A DNA stretch of 64,000 nucleotides, from contig CAKNPS010000001.1 in the NCBI GenBank assembly GCA_930990515.1, positions 39,280 to 103,279 of the forward strand. Reading direction: 5' to 3'. The DNA comes from an uncultured Clostridia bacterium (GTDB lineage: Bacteria > Bacillota > Clostridia > Christensenellales > UBA1242). Of the stretch, positions 1 to 10,334 are shown in pieces. The notes under the pieces are model-generated. The model searched no databases and was not told where the DNA came from. It worked only from the letters and a program-made list of their open reading frames with translations. The position numbers and the translations under genes are program-made. Within the stretch, counting starts at the first letter, position 1. Each line of letters begins with the position of its first letter.

Positions 1-1
1 C

Positions 2-1030
2 ACTGGTAATTATTCCTTATCTAATGCTCCTGGGTATGATAGAATTTCAATGACTGGTCCAGAAGTGGTTGAAGGTTTAGTTCAATACACAATAATAATT
101 TCTGGAATTACATCAAATTATCGTGGAAACTATAGTGTGAATATATCGCCAGTAGAATTTAGGGGAGAATTTACATATCGACTTTATGATGAAGATGACC
201 ATGGAGATTTAGTTTTGATTGAAGAAGAATCTCCGACAGAGTGTTATGTATATTACACCAATGGTGACCAAGATGCTAGATATATTACAATTAATGACCT
301 TACCTATGGCTATACTGCAACAATTTCAACTCGTCCAAACACCACGTCACTTTATGCATTTCGTGGCTGGTATTTAGTTGGAGCTGGCGAAGATGGAGAA
401 GATTTATGTATATCTGAAGACACAGAAAATCCTTCTAGAACTTTAACAATGGTTTTTGGTCAAGGCTATTTTGTAGATGATTTTGAAGTTTATGCTCGCT
501 ATGTATCTGATTCTTGTGATATAACATTTGTTATTGATGAAGGTGTAAATCAAGTAATTTTAGGTAGCGACCAATATATAATTGATACAACAGATACTCA
601 AATTTCCATTTTTAAACAATTAACAGAACTTCGTATGCAACTTTATCTTGAACCTAATTATAACTTTGATGCAGAAACTTTTATGGAAAACTTAAACACT
701 TACAATCTTGACGATGTGACTATTGATTTCTGCACTATGATAGGTGATGGACCAACAACTCTTGAAGATGGGCGAGTGCTCTATGAATTTAACCTAAATT
801 TGGCAAATCTAAACACTACAGACTATGGCGATAGATTTTCCATTACATTTTCAACCGAACACGATGATAGTGGCGACAATACACTCATTTGGATTATTGT
901 AGGCTCAGTTGCAGGTGGGTTATTGTTAATTGGGCTTATCATTTTGATTGTTGTTTTGGTTAAACGCCGTGGCATTGGTGGTGGCGGTGGAAAAATTAAG
1001 TCATCATTCAAAAAGGGAATGTATTATTAA
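2..1030 (+). CDS. C-terminal part of a surface protein with a TM anchor and basic Gly-rich tail (5' end outside the window)
   Basis: Frame is open from window base 2; C-terminal hydrophobic helix LIWIIVGSVAGGLLLIGLIILIVVLVKRR followed by a GGGGGK tail. Confidence 0.8.
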   Translation, partial: TGNYSLSNAPGYDRISMTGPEVVEGLVQYTIIISGITSNYRGNYSVNISPVEFRGEFTYRLYDEDDHGDLVLIEEESPTECYVYYTNGDQDARYITINDLTYGYTATISTRPNTTSLYAFRGWYLVGAGEDGEDLCISEDTENPSRTLTMVFGQGYFVDDFEVYARYVSDSCDITFVIDEGVNQVILGSDQYIIDTTDTQISIFKQLTELRMQLYLEPNYNFDAETFMENLNTYNLDDVTIDFCTMIGDGPTTLEDGRVLYEFNLNLANLNTTDYGDRFSITFSTEHDDSGDNTLIWIIVGSVAGGLLLIGLIILIVVLVKRRGIGGGGGKIKSSFKKGMYY

Positions 1031-1040
1031 TAAGTAAAAA

Positions 1041-1068
1041 AATAAAATGCTTTAATTAGCATTTTATT
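1041..1068. terminator. Bidirectional intrinsic terminator
   Basis: AATAAAATGCT-ttaatt-AGCATTTTATT with flanking A/T tracts between convergent genes. Confidence 0.75.
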
Positions 1069-2260
1069 TTTTATTTAGATTATTTTTTCTTTTAAAAGTT
1101 TCAATTGTTTTTTTGTATTCTTCTAAATAACTTTGAGTTACAATTTCCCAAGATTTAGGAATTGTATTTTTAGCATTTTCACCAATAGATTTAAGGTCAT
1201 ATTTATTATCGAGAATTTCAATAATTTTGTTTGCAATCTCTTCTTTATCGTTTGCTGTGATGAAACCATTTTCATTATTTATAATTCTTTCTGCTCCGCC
1301 AGTTTTTTCAACAACTAAACTTGGAACAGAGTTAAAAGCGGCTTCGACAATTGTTAAAGGGTCATTATCACTTAATGAAGAGAAGAAAAATAAATCTGAT
1401 TGTTTATAAATAGAAAATAGTAATTTTGTATCATTGACTTGACCTAAAAATTTTACATTGTTTTCTATTTCAAGACTTTTTGCAATCTTTTTAAATTTTT
1501 GCATTTCTTTTCCATCACCAACAAGTAAAAATAGAAATTTTTTATTAGTTAGTTCTTTCACTCTTTTTATAACTTCAAGTTGAAATGCAATATTTTTTTC
1601 TTCAATTATTCTTCCGACATATAAAAGAACAAAGGTATCATCATCTATATTATAATAATTTCGTATATAGTTTTTATCAAAAAGTTCCGTTTCTTTAAAA
1701 TTTGTTCCATTTTTGATGACAACAATATCAGATTTAACACCAAGCGATATGATTTGATTTTTCATATAATTTGAAACAGCAATCACTTTATCGCATTTAT
1801 TCATTTGTTTAACAACATATTTAAGAGCAATGTTTCGTATAAATTTTGGCATTTGCCTTGTATAGATGTAAAGATAATTTGTATGCACACTTGTTACAAC
1901 GGGAACATTAAATTTCTTTCTTAATTTAAAGGCATAATTAAGCAAAGCATATTTTGTTTGGCAGTGAATTATGTCTAACTTGAGTTTTTCAACTTCTTTA
2001 CGGAATTTTCTGTTGCATATTGCTAAATACGATTCGTTAAATATTCTTATTGAATTACATCGATATACTTTATATGGCAGATTTGAATCAGAAAACTCGG
2101 CATATTTTTTGTTTTTTATTTTTGGGGCACATAAAAAAGCATTGTTATCCTTAATGAGTTCTCTCATAGAATAATCTATAACTTTTTCTCTTCCGCCCAT
2201 TGTTGGAAAAAAGGAATCACTAAACATTGCTATATTTAATTTATTCTCTTCATTTAACAT
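1064..2260 (-). CDS. Glycosyltransferase family 4 (GT-B fold)
   Basis: N-term MFSDSFFPTMGGREKVI, C-term FLGQVNDTKLLFSIYKQSDLFFFSSLSDNDPLTIVEA; start chosen at MLNEENK, with GGAG upstream. Confidence 0.85.
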   Translation of the reverse strand: MLNEENKLNIAMFSDSFFPTMGGREKVIDYSMRELIKDNNAFLCAPKIKNKKYAEFSDSNLPYKVYRCNSIRIFNESYLAICNRKFRKEVEKLKLDIIHCQTKYALLNYAFKLRKKFNVPVVTSVHTNYLYIYTRQMPKFIRNIALKYVVKQMNKCDKVIAVSNYMKNQIISLGVKSDIVVIKNGTNFKETELFDKNYIRNYYNIDDDTFVLLYVGRIIEEKNIAFQLEVIKRVKELTNKKFLFLLVGDGKEMQKFKKIAKSLEIENNVKFLGQVNDTKLLFSIYKQSDLFFFSSLSDNDPLTIVEAAFNSVPSLVVEKTGGAERIINNENGFITANDKEEIANKIIEILDNKYDLKSIGENAKNTIPKSWEIVTQSYLEEYKKTIETFKRKNNLNKK

Positions 2261-2453
2261 ATAAACTCCAATATAAGGATATATTAACATATTTAGTTTA
2301 TATATCAAAGCAATTTTGATATAAATAATAATATGTTTTAGTTTATATTAATTTAAATATTTGACAAAATAGAATAATAATTATATAATAAACTAGTTTA
2401 TTTAAATTGAAATTTAAGAAAACAAATAAACAATCATCAAAAATTTGTTTTTT

Positions 2454-2529
2454 GCTGATGTGGCTCAGTCGGTAGAGCAACTGATTCGTAATCGGTAGGT
2501 CGCGGGTTCGATGCCCGCCATCAGCTCCA
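2454..2529 (+). tRNA. tRNA-Thr (anticodon CGT), CCA encoded
   Basis: Cloverleaf: acceptor GCTGATG/CATCAGC, D arm GCTC/GAGC, anticodon arm ACTGA-TTCGTAA-TCGGT, T arm GCGGGTTCGATGCCCGC, 3' CCA. Confidence 0.96.
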
Positions 2530-2590
2530 AAATATTATTTGTAAATATATTAGCATATAATTATTTAATTAAAATTATTATTTAAAAAAA

Positions 2591-2613
2591 CTGCTATGGT
2601 TCAACCATAGCAG
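2591..2613 (-). terminator. Intrinsic terminator downstream of the GDPD gene
   Basis: CTGCTATGGTTCAACCATAGCAG hairpin with a T7 tract on the minus strand. Confidence 0.85.
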
Positions 2614-2621
2614 TTTTAAGT

Positions 2622-3365
2622 TTAAATTTCTGGAATGAAGTCTTCAAAGACGATGTTGTCGCAATGTTTTACCACTCTTAGATATTCTTCTTTACTTCTA
2701 ACAACCCAAGCAAGAAGTGGAATTTGTTTATATTTTTTTACATATCGGTTTGGAAGGGCGTTTGCTTCATAATTAATGAAATTTGGGTGACTTATAGTTT
2801 TATTTAGAGCCATTCTTTTCAAGAAGAATTTTTGATAGAATGGAATACCGTTGAAATCTTCACCTTTATAAGAGCCAGAAAGTTGCCCACGAAGAATGTT
2901 TGGGGCATGGTTCTTAAAATATTGCAAAGAGAATGGATTAAATGACTGAACAGCATATTCTCCATTGTAATTTTTTAAAAGGTCAACGACTTTTTGTTCC
3001 AGTTTTCCAACTTTTGTGGAAGAATTTTTGATTTCTATTAAAAGCGGAGTTTTTCCATCAACAAGATTTAAAACTTCTTCAAATGTTGGGATATGTTCTT
3101 TTGTGCCTTTGAGTTTTAAAACTTTTAAATCGTTTTTATTTAAAAATTTGATATATCCATCATTGCCTGTCATTCTTGACAAGGAAGTGTCGTGAAAAAC
3201 AACAACAGTGTCGTCAGAAAGTAATTGAACATCGAGTTCAATGGCAAAACCTTTTTCAATCGCTTTAGAGAATGCTGCAAGTGAGTTTTCTGGGGTGTTT
3301 TTGTCGTGAAGTCCACGATGAGCGATTGGAATTTCAACAAGCCAAGATTTGAATATATCTTCCAT
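2622..3365 (-). CDS. Glycerophosphodiester phosphodiesterase
   Basis: PIAHRGLHDKNTPENSLAAFSKAIEKGFAIELDVQLLSDDTVVVFHD is a typical GDPD N-terminus. Confidence 0.93.
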   Translation of the reverse strand: MEDIFKSWLVEIPIAHRGLHDKNTPENSLAAFSKAIEKGFAIELDVQLLSDDTVVVFHDTSLSRMTGNDGYIKFLNKNDLKVLKLKGTKEHIPTFEEVLNLVDGKTPLLIEIKNSSTKVGKLEQKVVDLLKNYNGEYAVQSFNPFSLQYFKNHAPNILRGQLSGSYKGEDFNGIPFYQKFFLKRMALNKTISHPNFINYEANALPNRYVKKYKQIPLLAWVVRSKEEYLRVVKHCDNIVFEDFIPEI

Positions 3366-3499
3366 ATTTTTACCTCTTTTAGTAAAATTTGAAATTTTAG
3401 TTTTTAAACTGATTTAATTATTACTATTATATAACTATATATTATTATTTTACTTCTTTTATTCTGGTTTGTCAATTAGTTTTTTATAATAGTAAAATT

Positions 3500-6400
3500 T
3501 TATTGCCCTTCGCCCTTGTTGTTAAATTTTTTAAGGGTGTTAAGTCTATTTTCTGCATCTTGACGACTTTTATTAATAATTTCTTCTGCTTCGTCTTTTT
3601 TAAGTTCTTTAATTGCCGAGAATCGAGTTTCTCCGTCAAGGTAGTCTTCATATTTTGAAAAATCTGAAGTTGAGTCGATATGAACGACATCTTCATTTGG
3701 GTTATATCTAACAAGTGACCAATAACCGCAATCAACGGCTTTTTTCATTTCATTCATAGTTTCTGACATATCAAAGCCGTGGTTTACACAAGGAGAGTAG
3801 GCGACAATGATGCTAGGACCATTAAACGCTTCTGCTTCTTTAAATGCTTTGATGCACTGAACCATATTAGCGCCAAGGCTAACTTCAGCGACATAGCAAT
3901 TTTTTGAAGCAATGGCAATGGAAACCAAATCTTTCTTCTTTGTCTTTTTGCCCGCACTTGCAAATTTAACCATAGCACCGCGAGGGGTGGATTTACTTGC
4001 TTGTCCACCTGTGTTGGAATATACTTCGGTGTCAAGAACCAAAATATTGACATTTTCATTACTGTTCAAAATGTGGTCAAGTCCGCCATAACCGATGTCA
4101 TAAGCCCAGCCATCTCCACCAATAATCCAAACACTTTGGTCAGGATTTGTGAAGTTGGTTCCAAGTTTCATTCCAAGTCCAAATTCTGCATTATCTTCAA
4201 ACAAACTGTTTGCCCAAGCTGGACCTTTGCCATTTTCATCTTTGAAATATGGGCAAGATGGGAAAGAACCACCATAAATGCTTGAACAACCTGTTGCGTT
4301 TGCAATTAACATTTTTTCGCCAAAGAGCATTGTTGCAAGTTTGATGTATGGAGTTTCGCCACAACCACCGCAAGCACCTGAAAAACCAAAGTAGCAATCT
4401 TTAAATTGCAAGCCTTTTGGAAAATCAGTGGAGAATGGCGTGGTTTTCTCTGTTTTTAGATTACGGCAGAAATAATAATTTTTCTTTTCTTCTTCCATAA
4501 TTTCATTTGCCATACGCATTTCAAGAGCCTTTTTAGGAGCAGGGCAAACATTGGCACAAACACCACAACCAGTGCAATCTTCAGGGGACACTTGAACGCG
4601 ATATAGATAGCCATTCATTCCAAGTGCTTTGCTGAATTCCACTTCTTCGATTGTTTCGGCTTTTACTAAAACAACTTTAATGGCATTGTGTGGGCAAGAA
4701 AGAATGCATTGTCCGCATTGAATACAATTTTTTGGAAGATATTTAGGGAGATGTGCAGCAAAACCGCGTTTTTCAAAATCAGCCGTGCCTTGTGGAACTT
4801 TTCCAGATTTATCAAAAGCGGAGACAGGAATTTTATCTCCTTCAAGTCGCTCAATTTTCTTCATAATTTCTTGATAGAATTTGTCATCGAAGTTTTTAGC
4901 ATTTGGTTTTTCTTCTTTAAATGTAAATTTGGAGATATTGACTTCTTCAATCTTATCTTTTGCTTCCTGAATTGCCTTTAGGTTTTGATTGACAATTTTT
5001 TGTCCTTTTTTGCCATAAGTAAGTTTAACATATTTTGCAATTTCTTTTTCAGCAGTTTCAAAGTCAATGATTTTTGATGCTTTGAAAAGGGCGGTTTGCA
5101 TAATGATGTTGATTTTGTTTTTAAGTCCAACTTCTTCACTAATTTTTTGTGCATTAATAACGAAAAGTTTGGCTTTTTTGTCTTGAAGTGTCTTTTTGTA
5201 TGAATTAGGCAAAACCTTATCAATTTCGTCAGCAGAGAAAATGGAGTTAATGAGAACAACTCCTTTATCTTTCAAACCTTCAAGGCAATCATATCTATGC
5301 ACGAATGAGAAATTGTTGATTGTGATTATATCTGCGTCTTTAACAAGATATGTGCTTAAAATTGGAGTGTCAGAAACACGAATATGAGATTTTGTTAAAC
5401 TGCCAGATTTTTTGCTGTCATATTCAAAATAGCCTTGCACATATTTATCTAATTCTTCTCCTAAAATTTTGATTGTGCTTTTGCTTGCAGAAACTGTTCC
5501 GTCAGAACCAAGTCCATAGAATTTCATTTCAAAATTCTTATTTTTTGGGTGATATTCAATTTCTTTTAAAGAAGAGTGGGAAACATCATCATCAATTCCC
5601 ACTGTGAAAAAGTTTTTCTTGGTCTTAAAGTTTTCAATGATAGAAACGACCATATTTGGTGTGAAATCTTTTCCACCAAGGCCATATCTTCCACCAAGGA
5701 CTTCAATGTTAGTATCTTTCAAACTTGATGTCACATCAAGATAAAGTGGATCGTGAGAGCCAAATTCTCTTGTTCTATCTAAAGTTGTCACAATTTTGCA
5801 AGTTTTTGGAAGAACATTTTTGAAGTTTTCATACATAAATGGGCGATATAGATGAACTTTGACAAGTCCTGTGTCTCTGAATTTACTATCTTTCAAGGTT
5901 TCTTCAATCGTTTCGCAAGAAGAACCCATACTAACAATGATATTTTCCGCATTCTTGCTTCCAACATATTCAAAAGGCGAATATGAACGACCAACAACCT
6001 TTTTAAAATCTTTCAAAATTTCTGTTAAAGTCTTATAAATTGTTTCATAAGATGGAGCAGATGCTTCACGATTTTGGAAGAAAACATCAGGATTTTGAGC
6101 AGAACCTTTTTGATATGGAGAAAGAGAATTGAGTGAATTTTTCCTAAAGTTTTCAATATCTTTTGTTGGAAGAAGCACTTTTATTTGTTCATCTGAAATT
6201 GTGTCAATCTTTTGAATTTCGTGAGATGTTCTAAATCCATCAAAAAAGTGAACAACTGGGAGAGATGTTTTTATGGCAAGAAGATGAGCAATAAGTGCAA
6301 AGTCGTGTGCTTCTTGCACAGAATTTGAGCAAAGAAGAATTGCTCCAGTTTGACGAATTGCCATAACATCGCTGTGGTCACCAAAAATTGATAAAGCGTG

Positions 6401-6745
6401 AGTGGCAACTGTTCTTGCAGCAACATGCAAAACTGCTGGTAGATGTTCGCCAGCCATTTTATATAGGTTTGGTATCATAAGAAGAAGCCCTTGGCTTGAA
6501 GTGAAGGTCGTGGAAAGAGCCCCAGTTGACAAACTTCCGTGAAGAGCCCCAGAAGCACCACCTTCTGATTGCATTTCCACCAAAATTGGCTGTTCACCAA
6601 AGATATTCTTTTTTCCTTTTGCTAGTTCTCCGTCACAATATTCAGCCATTGGAGAAGAAGGGGTGATAGGATAAATTGGAATGACTTCCGAAAGTTTATA
6701 AGCCACCATTCCGACAGCAGTATTTCCATCAACTGTTTTCTTCAT
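3500..6745 (-). CDS. nifJ: Pyruvate:ferredoxin (flavodoxin) oxidoreductase
   Basis: DGNTAVGMVAYKLSEVIPIYPITPSSPMAE; two 4Fe-4S motifs (CIQCGQCILSCPHNA, CTGCGVCANVCPAPKKA); TPP domain GGDGWAYDIGYGGLDH. Confidence 0.95.
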   Translation of the reverse strand: MKKTVDGNTAVGMVAYKLSEVIPIYPITPSSPMAEYCDGELAKGKKNIFGEQPILVEMQSEGGASGALHGSLSTGALSTTFTSSQGLLLMIPNLYKMAGEHLPAVLHVAARTVATHALSIFGDHSDVMAIRQTGAILLCSNSVQEAHDFALIAHLLAIKTSLPVVHFFDGFRTSHEIQKIDTISDEQIKVLLPTKDIENFRKNSLNSLSPYQKGSAQNPDVFFQNREASAPSYETIYKTLTEILKDFKKVVGRSYSPFEYVGSKNAENIIVSMGSSCETIEETLKDSKFRDTGLVKVHLYRPFMYENFKNVLPKTCKIVTTLDRTREFGSHDPLYLDVTSSLKDTNIEVLGGRYGLGGKDFTPNMVVSIIENFKTKKNFFTVGIDDDVSHSSLKEIEYHPKNKNFEMKFYGLGSDGTVSASKSTIKILGEELDKYVQGYFEYDSKKSGSLTKSHIRVSDTPILSTYLVKDADIITINNFSFVHRYDCLEGLKDKGVVLINSIFSADEIDKVLPNSYKKTLQDKKAKLFVINAQKISEEVGLKNKINIIMQTALFKASKIIDFETAEKEIAKYVKLTYGKKGQKIVNQNLKAIQEAKDKIEEVNISKFTFKEEKPNAKNFDDKFYQEIMKKIERLEGDKIPVSAFDKSGKVPQGTADFEKRGFAAHLPKYLPKNCIQCGQCILSCPHNAIKVVLVKAETIEEVEFSKALGMNGYLYRVQVSPEDCTGCGVCANVCPAPKKALEMRMANEIMEEEKKNYYFCRNLKTEKTTPFSTDFPKGLQFKDCYFGFSGACGGCGETPYIKLATMLFGEKMLIANATGCSSIYGGSFPSCPYFKDENGKGPAWANSLFEDNAEFGLGMKLGTNFTNPDQSVWIIGGDGWAYDIGYGGLDHILNSNENVNILVLDTEVYSNTGGQASKSTPRGAMVKFASAGKKTKKKDLVSIAIASKNCYVAEVSLGANMVQCIKAFKEAEAFNGPSIIVAYSPCVNHGFDMSETMNEMKKAVDCGYWSLVRYNPNEDVVHIDSTSDFSKYEDYLDGETRFSAIKELKKDEAEEIINKSRQDAENRLNTLKKFNNKGEGQ

Positions 6746-6953
6746 AAAAACTCCTTAAAATATTTTTAATATATGAAATATATTAATTTCACTAGTTTAA
6801 TTTTAAGATTTTAAAAATGTTTTGTCAAACAAATGCTATTTGTTTTTTTATTTTTTTCAAATAAAAACGATTTAAACTTTAAAAGTCTTGAAAATGTGAA
6901 TTAATTATTCAAAAACACTTTTTAATTTAAAAAAAATTTTGTATAATATGACT

Positions 6954-7691
6954 ATGAAACGAAAAATTTTGATGATTATAGAATATAATGGTGCACATTT
7001 TTATGGTTGGCAGAAGCAGAGCGGAAAAAGGACTGTGCAAGGCGAACTGGAAGATAAAATTTTTATGCTTACAAAAGAAAAAACAGTCGTGGACGGAAGT
7101 GGGAGAACAGATAAAGGTGTTCACGCATTAAACCAGGTGGCAACTGTTGAGATTGAAAATTCCATTCCACTTGCAAACTTTAAAATTGCTTTAAACAAAC
7201 TTTTGAGTGACGATGTGGTTGTCAAAAAAGTGAAAGTTGTGGGCTTTGATTTTCACCCAAGATTTTCTGCAAAAAGAAAAACTTATGAATATCGCATTGA
7301 TTTGTCTAAAACTCGAAAAGCAATCAACTTTGAACAAGTCACACATTATCCATATAAAATAAATTTAGAGAGAATGAAAGAAGCATCAAAACTTTTGATT
7401 GGAAAACATAATTTTAAAGCATTCTGTTCAGCGCATACAAATGTCACAAATTTTGAACGAGAAATTTATGATATTAAAATTAAAAAGGTAGGAAATAGTT
7501 TAACTTTCACTTTATCAGGAAATGGTTTTTTATACAATATGGTTAGAATTATTGTTGGCACACTTCTTGAAATTGATAAAGTGGGAGAAGAAAATATTAT
7601 TAAAGCGTTAGAGAGTGGAAAGAGAAATTTGCTTGGCAAAACAATGCCACCAAATGGACTTTATTTAAAAAATGTTGAATACAACTCGTAG
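6954..7691 (+). CDS. truA: tRNA pseudouridine(38-40) synthase TruA
   Basis: EYNGAHFYGWQKQSGKRTVQGELE, GSGRTDKGVHALNQVA, FSAKRKTYEYRI. Confidence 0.95.
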   Translation: MKRKILMIIEYNGAHFYGWQKQSGKRTVQGELEDKIFMLTKEKTVVDGSGRTDKGVHALNQVATVEIENSIPLANFKIALNKLLSDDVVVKKVKVVGFDFHPRFSAKRKTYEYRIDLSKTRKAINFEQVTHYPYKINLERMKEASKLLIGKHNFKAFCSAHTNVTNFEREIYDIKIKKVGNSLTFTLSGNGFLYNMVRIIVGTLLEIDKVGEENIIKALESGKRNLLGKTMPPNGLYLKNVEYNS

Positions 7692-7710
7692 GTAATATGC
7701 AATAAATTAT

Positions 7711-7745
7711 GTTGCATACCACACTATATATTGTGTAGTATGCAA
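7711..7745. repeat. Dispersed palindrome copy A
   Basis: GTTGCATACCACACTATATATTGTGTAGTATGCAAT; arms related to copies at 27938, 37597 and 56108. Confidence 0.75.
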
Positions 7746-7837
7746 TTTTTTAAATTTAATTAAACACTTTTTGCTTAAGGTCTTGCAGTGCCACTTTTGT
7801 TGTGCTATAATTATAGAAATGTTAAAAGGAAGTTTTT

Positions 7838-8545
7838 ATGGAAGAAAATGATTTAAGTTTAGAGCAAAGACTTAAAAATGTTTGTGATTTTTATGCTTTA
7901 ACACATCGACTTAAAAACCTTATAAGGTCAGGCTGGAAGCGTTGGAATGTTCAAGCGGAAAGATTGGAGAGTGTGGCAGAACATATTTATGGAACTCAAA
8001 TGCTTGCTTTTGCAGTGAACAGCGAATTCAATTTGGGTATTGATATTGAAAAGGTTATTTTGATGCTTGCTTTTCACGAACTGGGAGAAATATCTGTGGG
8101 TGACATTGCCTTTATTGATGGAGTTTCAAAAGAAGATAAACATAGGAGAGAACTTTCTGCTGTCCTTCAGATTTTAGAACCATTGAGTGATAAAAACAGA
8201 ATTATTGACCTTTTCAATGAATTTGAAGAAAGAAAAACAAAAGAAGCACAATTCGCTTATCTTATGGACAAGATTGAATGTGACCTACAATGTAAATGCT
8301 ATGAAGAAAATGGAAATGTTAGTTTAGATACAGAGCAAAAGGGAGTTAGTGAAAGTATTCGCCAAGATGCATTAGAAAAGGGTGTAAAAACTTTTTCAGA
8401 AATGTGGGTAGGATATGAAAGAGAGAAAAATGTCTATCGTTCTTCTCAACTTGCAAAAGATATTACCGATTATATTCTATCAAATAAGGTTTTTGAAAAA
8501 GAAAGTGATGGAAAATCTGATGATAAAAATGGTAAAAATTTATAA
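7838..8545 (+). CDS. HD-domain phosphohydrolase (5'-deoxynucleotidase/YfbR-like)
   Basis: ESVAEHIYGTQMLAFAV, HELGEISVGDIAF, YLMDKIECDLQ: HD-type His/Asp pattern. Confidence 0.8.
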   Translation: MEENDLSLEQRLKNVCDFYALTHRLKNLIRSGWKRWNVQAERLESVAEHIYGTQMLAFAVNSEFNLGIDIEKVILMLAFHELGEISVGDIAFIDGVSKEDKHRRELSAVLQILEPLSDKNRIIDLFNEFEERKTKEAQFAYLMDKIECDLQCKCYEENGNVSLDTEQKGVSESIRQDALEKGVKTFSEMWVGYEREKNVYRSSQLAKDITDYILSNKVFEKESDGKSDDKNGKNL

Positions 8546-8580
8546 GAAAAAGAAAGAAAATTTTGACTATACAAAAACAA

Positions 8581-8606
8581 AAAAGGCTTGAAATTTCAGG
8601 CCTTTT
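8581..8606. terminator. Bidirectional intrinsic terminator
   Basis: AAAAGGCTTGAAATTTCAGGCCTTTT between convergent genes. Confidence 0.8.
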
Positions 8607-8627
8607 TATATTTTTATTACAATGATT

Positions 8628-10250
8628 TTATTCAAGCGAGTTGACGAGATAGTAATATTCAAGTATGTCACGAGAATAGTCAATGATTTTGCCTTCTGGG
8701 AGAAGCAACATTCTTGTGATTCCTATTTGTTCAACAAAACTTGGATTATGGCTGACAAGCAAGATTGTTCCAGTATATTCTCCAAAGTTTTCGCCAATAA
8801 CGCTTTGTGTGTCAGGGTCCAAATGGTTTGTTGGTTCGTCAAGAATCAAGAAGTTTGCTTTTTGAAGAAGTATCTTGCAAAGAGCAACTCTTGCCTTTTC
8901 GCCAGGAGATAAAAGCTTCACTTGTTTGAAAACTTGTTGCCCAAAGAAAAGGAAATTGCCTAAAACATTTCTAAGTTGTAAATCAGAGTAATGCTCATTT
9001 TGGACATTTTCAAAAATTGTTTTTTCTTCGTCCAAAATTTCAAGTTCTTGAGCATAGTATGCTATGTCGGTTTTTCCATTAAAGGTTATTGTTCCTTTAT
9101 CTTGTTTAAGTTTTCCCATAATGAGTTTTAACAGAGTAGATTTTCCGACACCATTTTCGCCGACAATCAAAAATTTTTCTCCACCAACAAGGTTAAAGGA
9201 AATGTTTTCATATAGATTAGGTTTGTTGTCATAATGGAAAGTTAAATTGTCAACCACAAGGGGAACAAGGGCACCTTTATTCTTAGGTTCAATGTTCATT
9301 TTAACTCTCTTATAGATTTTATCACGAGTTTCAAGTTCTGCTTTTTTCTTTTCAAGTTTGATTTCTCTGTCTTTGCCCAGTCTTTTCAAGGCGTGATTTG
9401 TTCGGCTCGCTTGTTTTGCACGCTTGACAATATCTTCAAGTTTCTGAATTTCTCGTTCCTGTTCTTTTATTCGCATTTCTTTCAATTTCTTTTCTTCAAG
9501 AAGTTGTTTTTTGAAATGTGAGTAATTGCCATCATAGATTTTTGTTTTATGCGTTGTCTTATCAATATACAGAATTTTATTCACAATCATATCTAAAAAG
9601 TCTGTGTCATGGCTGATGACCATAACTGAACCTTTATAGTTTTTTAGGTAGTTTATGACATATTCTTTTGTGCTGGCATCAAGGTGATTTGTTGGTTCGT
9701 CTAGAAGTAAAAGGTTGGGGTTACTGTATAAAACACTTGCAAAGGCGACTTTTGATTTTTGTCCGCCTGAAAGTTGCCAAAGTTTTGTGTTTAAAAGTTC
9801 GTCATCAAACTTCATATCGCTGATAATTTCAAGAAGGGTGTTTTCTGCGTTGTATTGGTCAAGCATTACAAGTTTTTCTTGAAGTTCATCAACTTCTTTC
9901 AAAAGTATTGCTGTTTCTTCTTCATTTGAAGTTGTGAGAAGCTCATAAATTTCTTCTAATCTTTTGTTTGTTTCTTCAATCGGGCGTGATTTTAAAAGAT
10001 ATTCCCATACCGTGAGATTGGGATTATCAAATTTTATTTCTTGTGGGAGAAGTCCCACTCTATCTTTTTTGCCGAGAGTTAAACTTCCACTGTCAAGTTC
10101 AACTTGTCCAAGAATGACTTTAAAAAGTGTTGTTTTACCAGCACCATTAACACCTACAACTCCAATTTTGTCAAGTGGAGCAGTTTGAAAGGAAGCATCA
10201 TCATAAATAAGTTCAGTTCCAAGTGTCAGGTGCATATTTGTCCCTTTCAT
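8628..10250 (-). CDS. ABC-F family ATPase
   Basis: Two ABC domains (GVNGAGKTT, GENGVGKST), signatures LSGGQKSKVAFA and LSPGEKARVALC, charged linker, no TM. Confidence 0.92.
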   Translation of the reverse strand: MKGTNMHLTLGTELIYDDASFQTAPLDKIGVVGVNGAGKTTLFKVILGQVELDSGSLTLGKKDRVGLLPQEIKFDNPNLTVWEYLLKSRPIEETNKRLEEIYELLTTSNEEETAILLKEVDELQEKLVMLDQYNAENTLLEIISDMKFDDELLNTKLWQLSGGQKSKVAFASVLYSNPNLLLLDEPTNHLDASTKEYVINYLKNYKGSVMVISHDTDFLDMIVNKILYIDKTTHKTKIYDGNYSHFKKQLLEEKKLKEMRIKEQEREIQKLEDIVKRAKQASRTNHALKRLGKDREIKLEKKKAELETRDKIYKRVKMNIEPKNKGALVPLVVDNLTFHYDNKPNLYENISFNLVGGEKFLIVGENGVGKSTLLKLIMGKLKQDKGTITFNGKTDIAYYAQELEILDEEKTIFENVQNEHYSDLQLRNVLGNFLFFGQQVFKQVKLLSPGEKARVALCKILLQKANFLILDEPTNHLDPDTQSVIGENFGEYTGTILLVSHNPSFVEQIGITRMLLLPEGKIIDYSRDILEYYYLVNSLE

Positions 10251-10334
10251 ATTTTCCTCTAAAATAATTTGAATTAATCTAATGAATATAGTGTTTTTAA
10301 ATTTAAAAAATGTTAAAATTTAGGTATACTCACG

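Noticed and set aside
1133-1409. Plus-strand ORFs inside the glycosyltransferase gene
   Set aside because: Antisense shadows of a well-supported GT4 coding sequence.
3484-5387. Several 60-100 aa ORFs on both strands inside nifJ
   Set aside because: Shadow ORFs of a long, clearly conserved coding frame.
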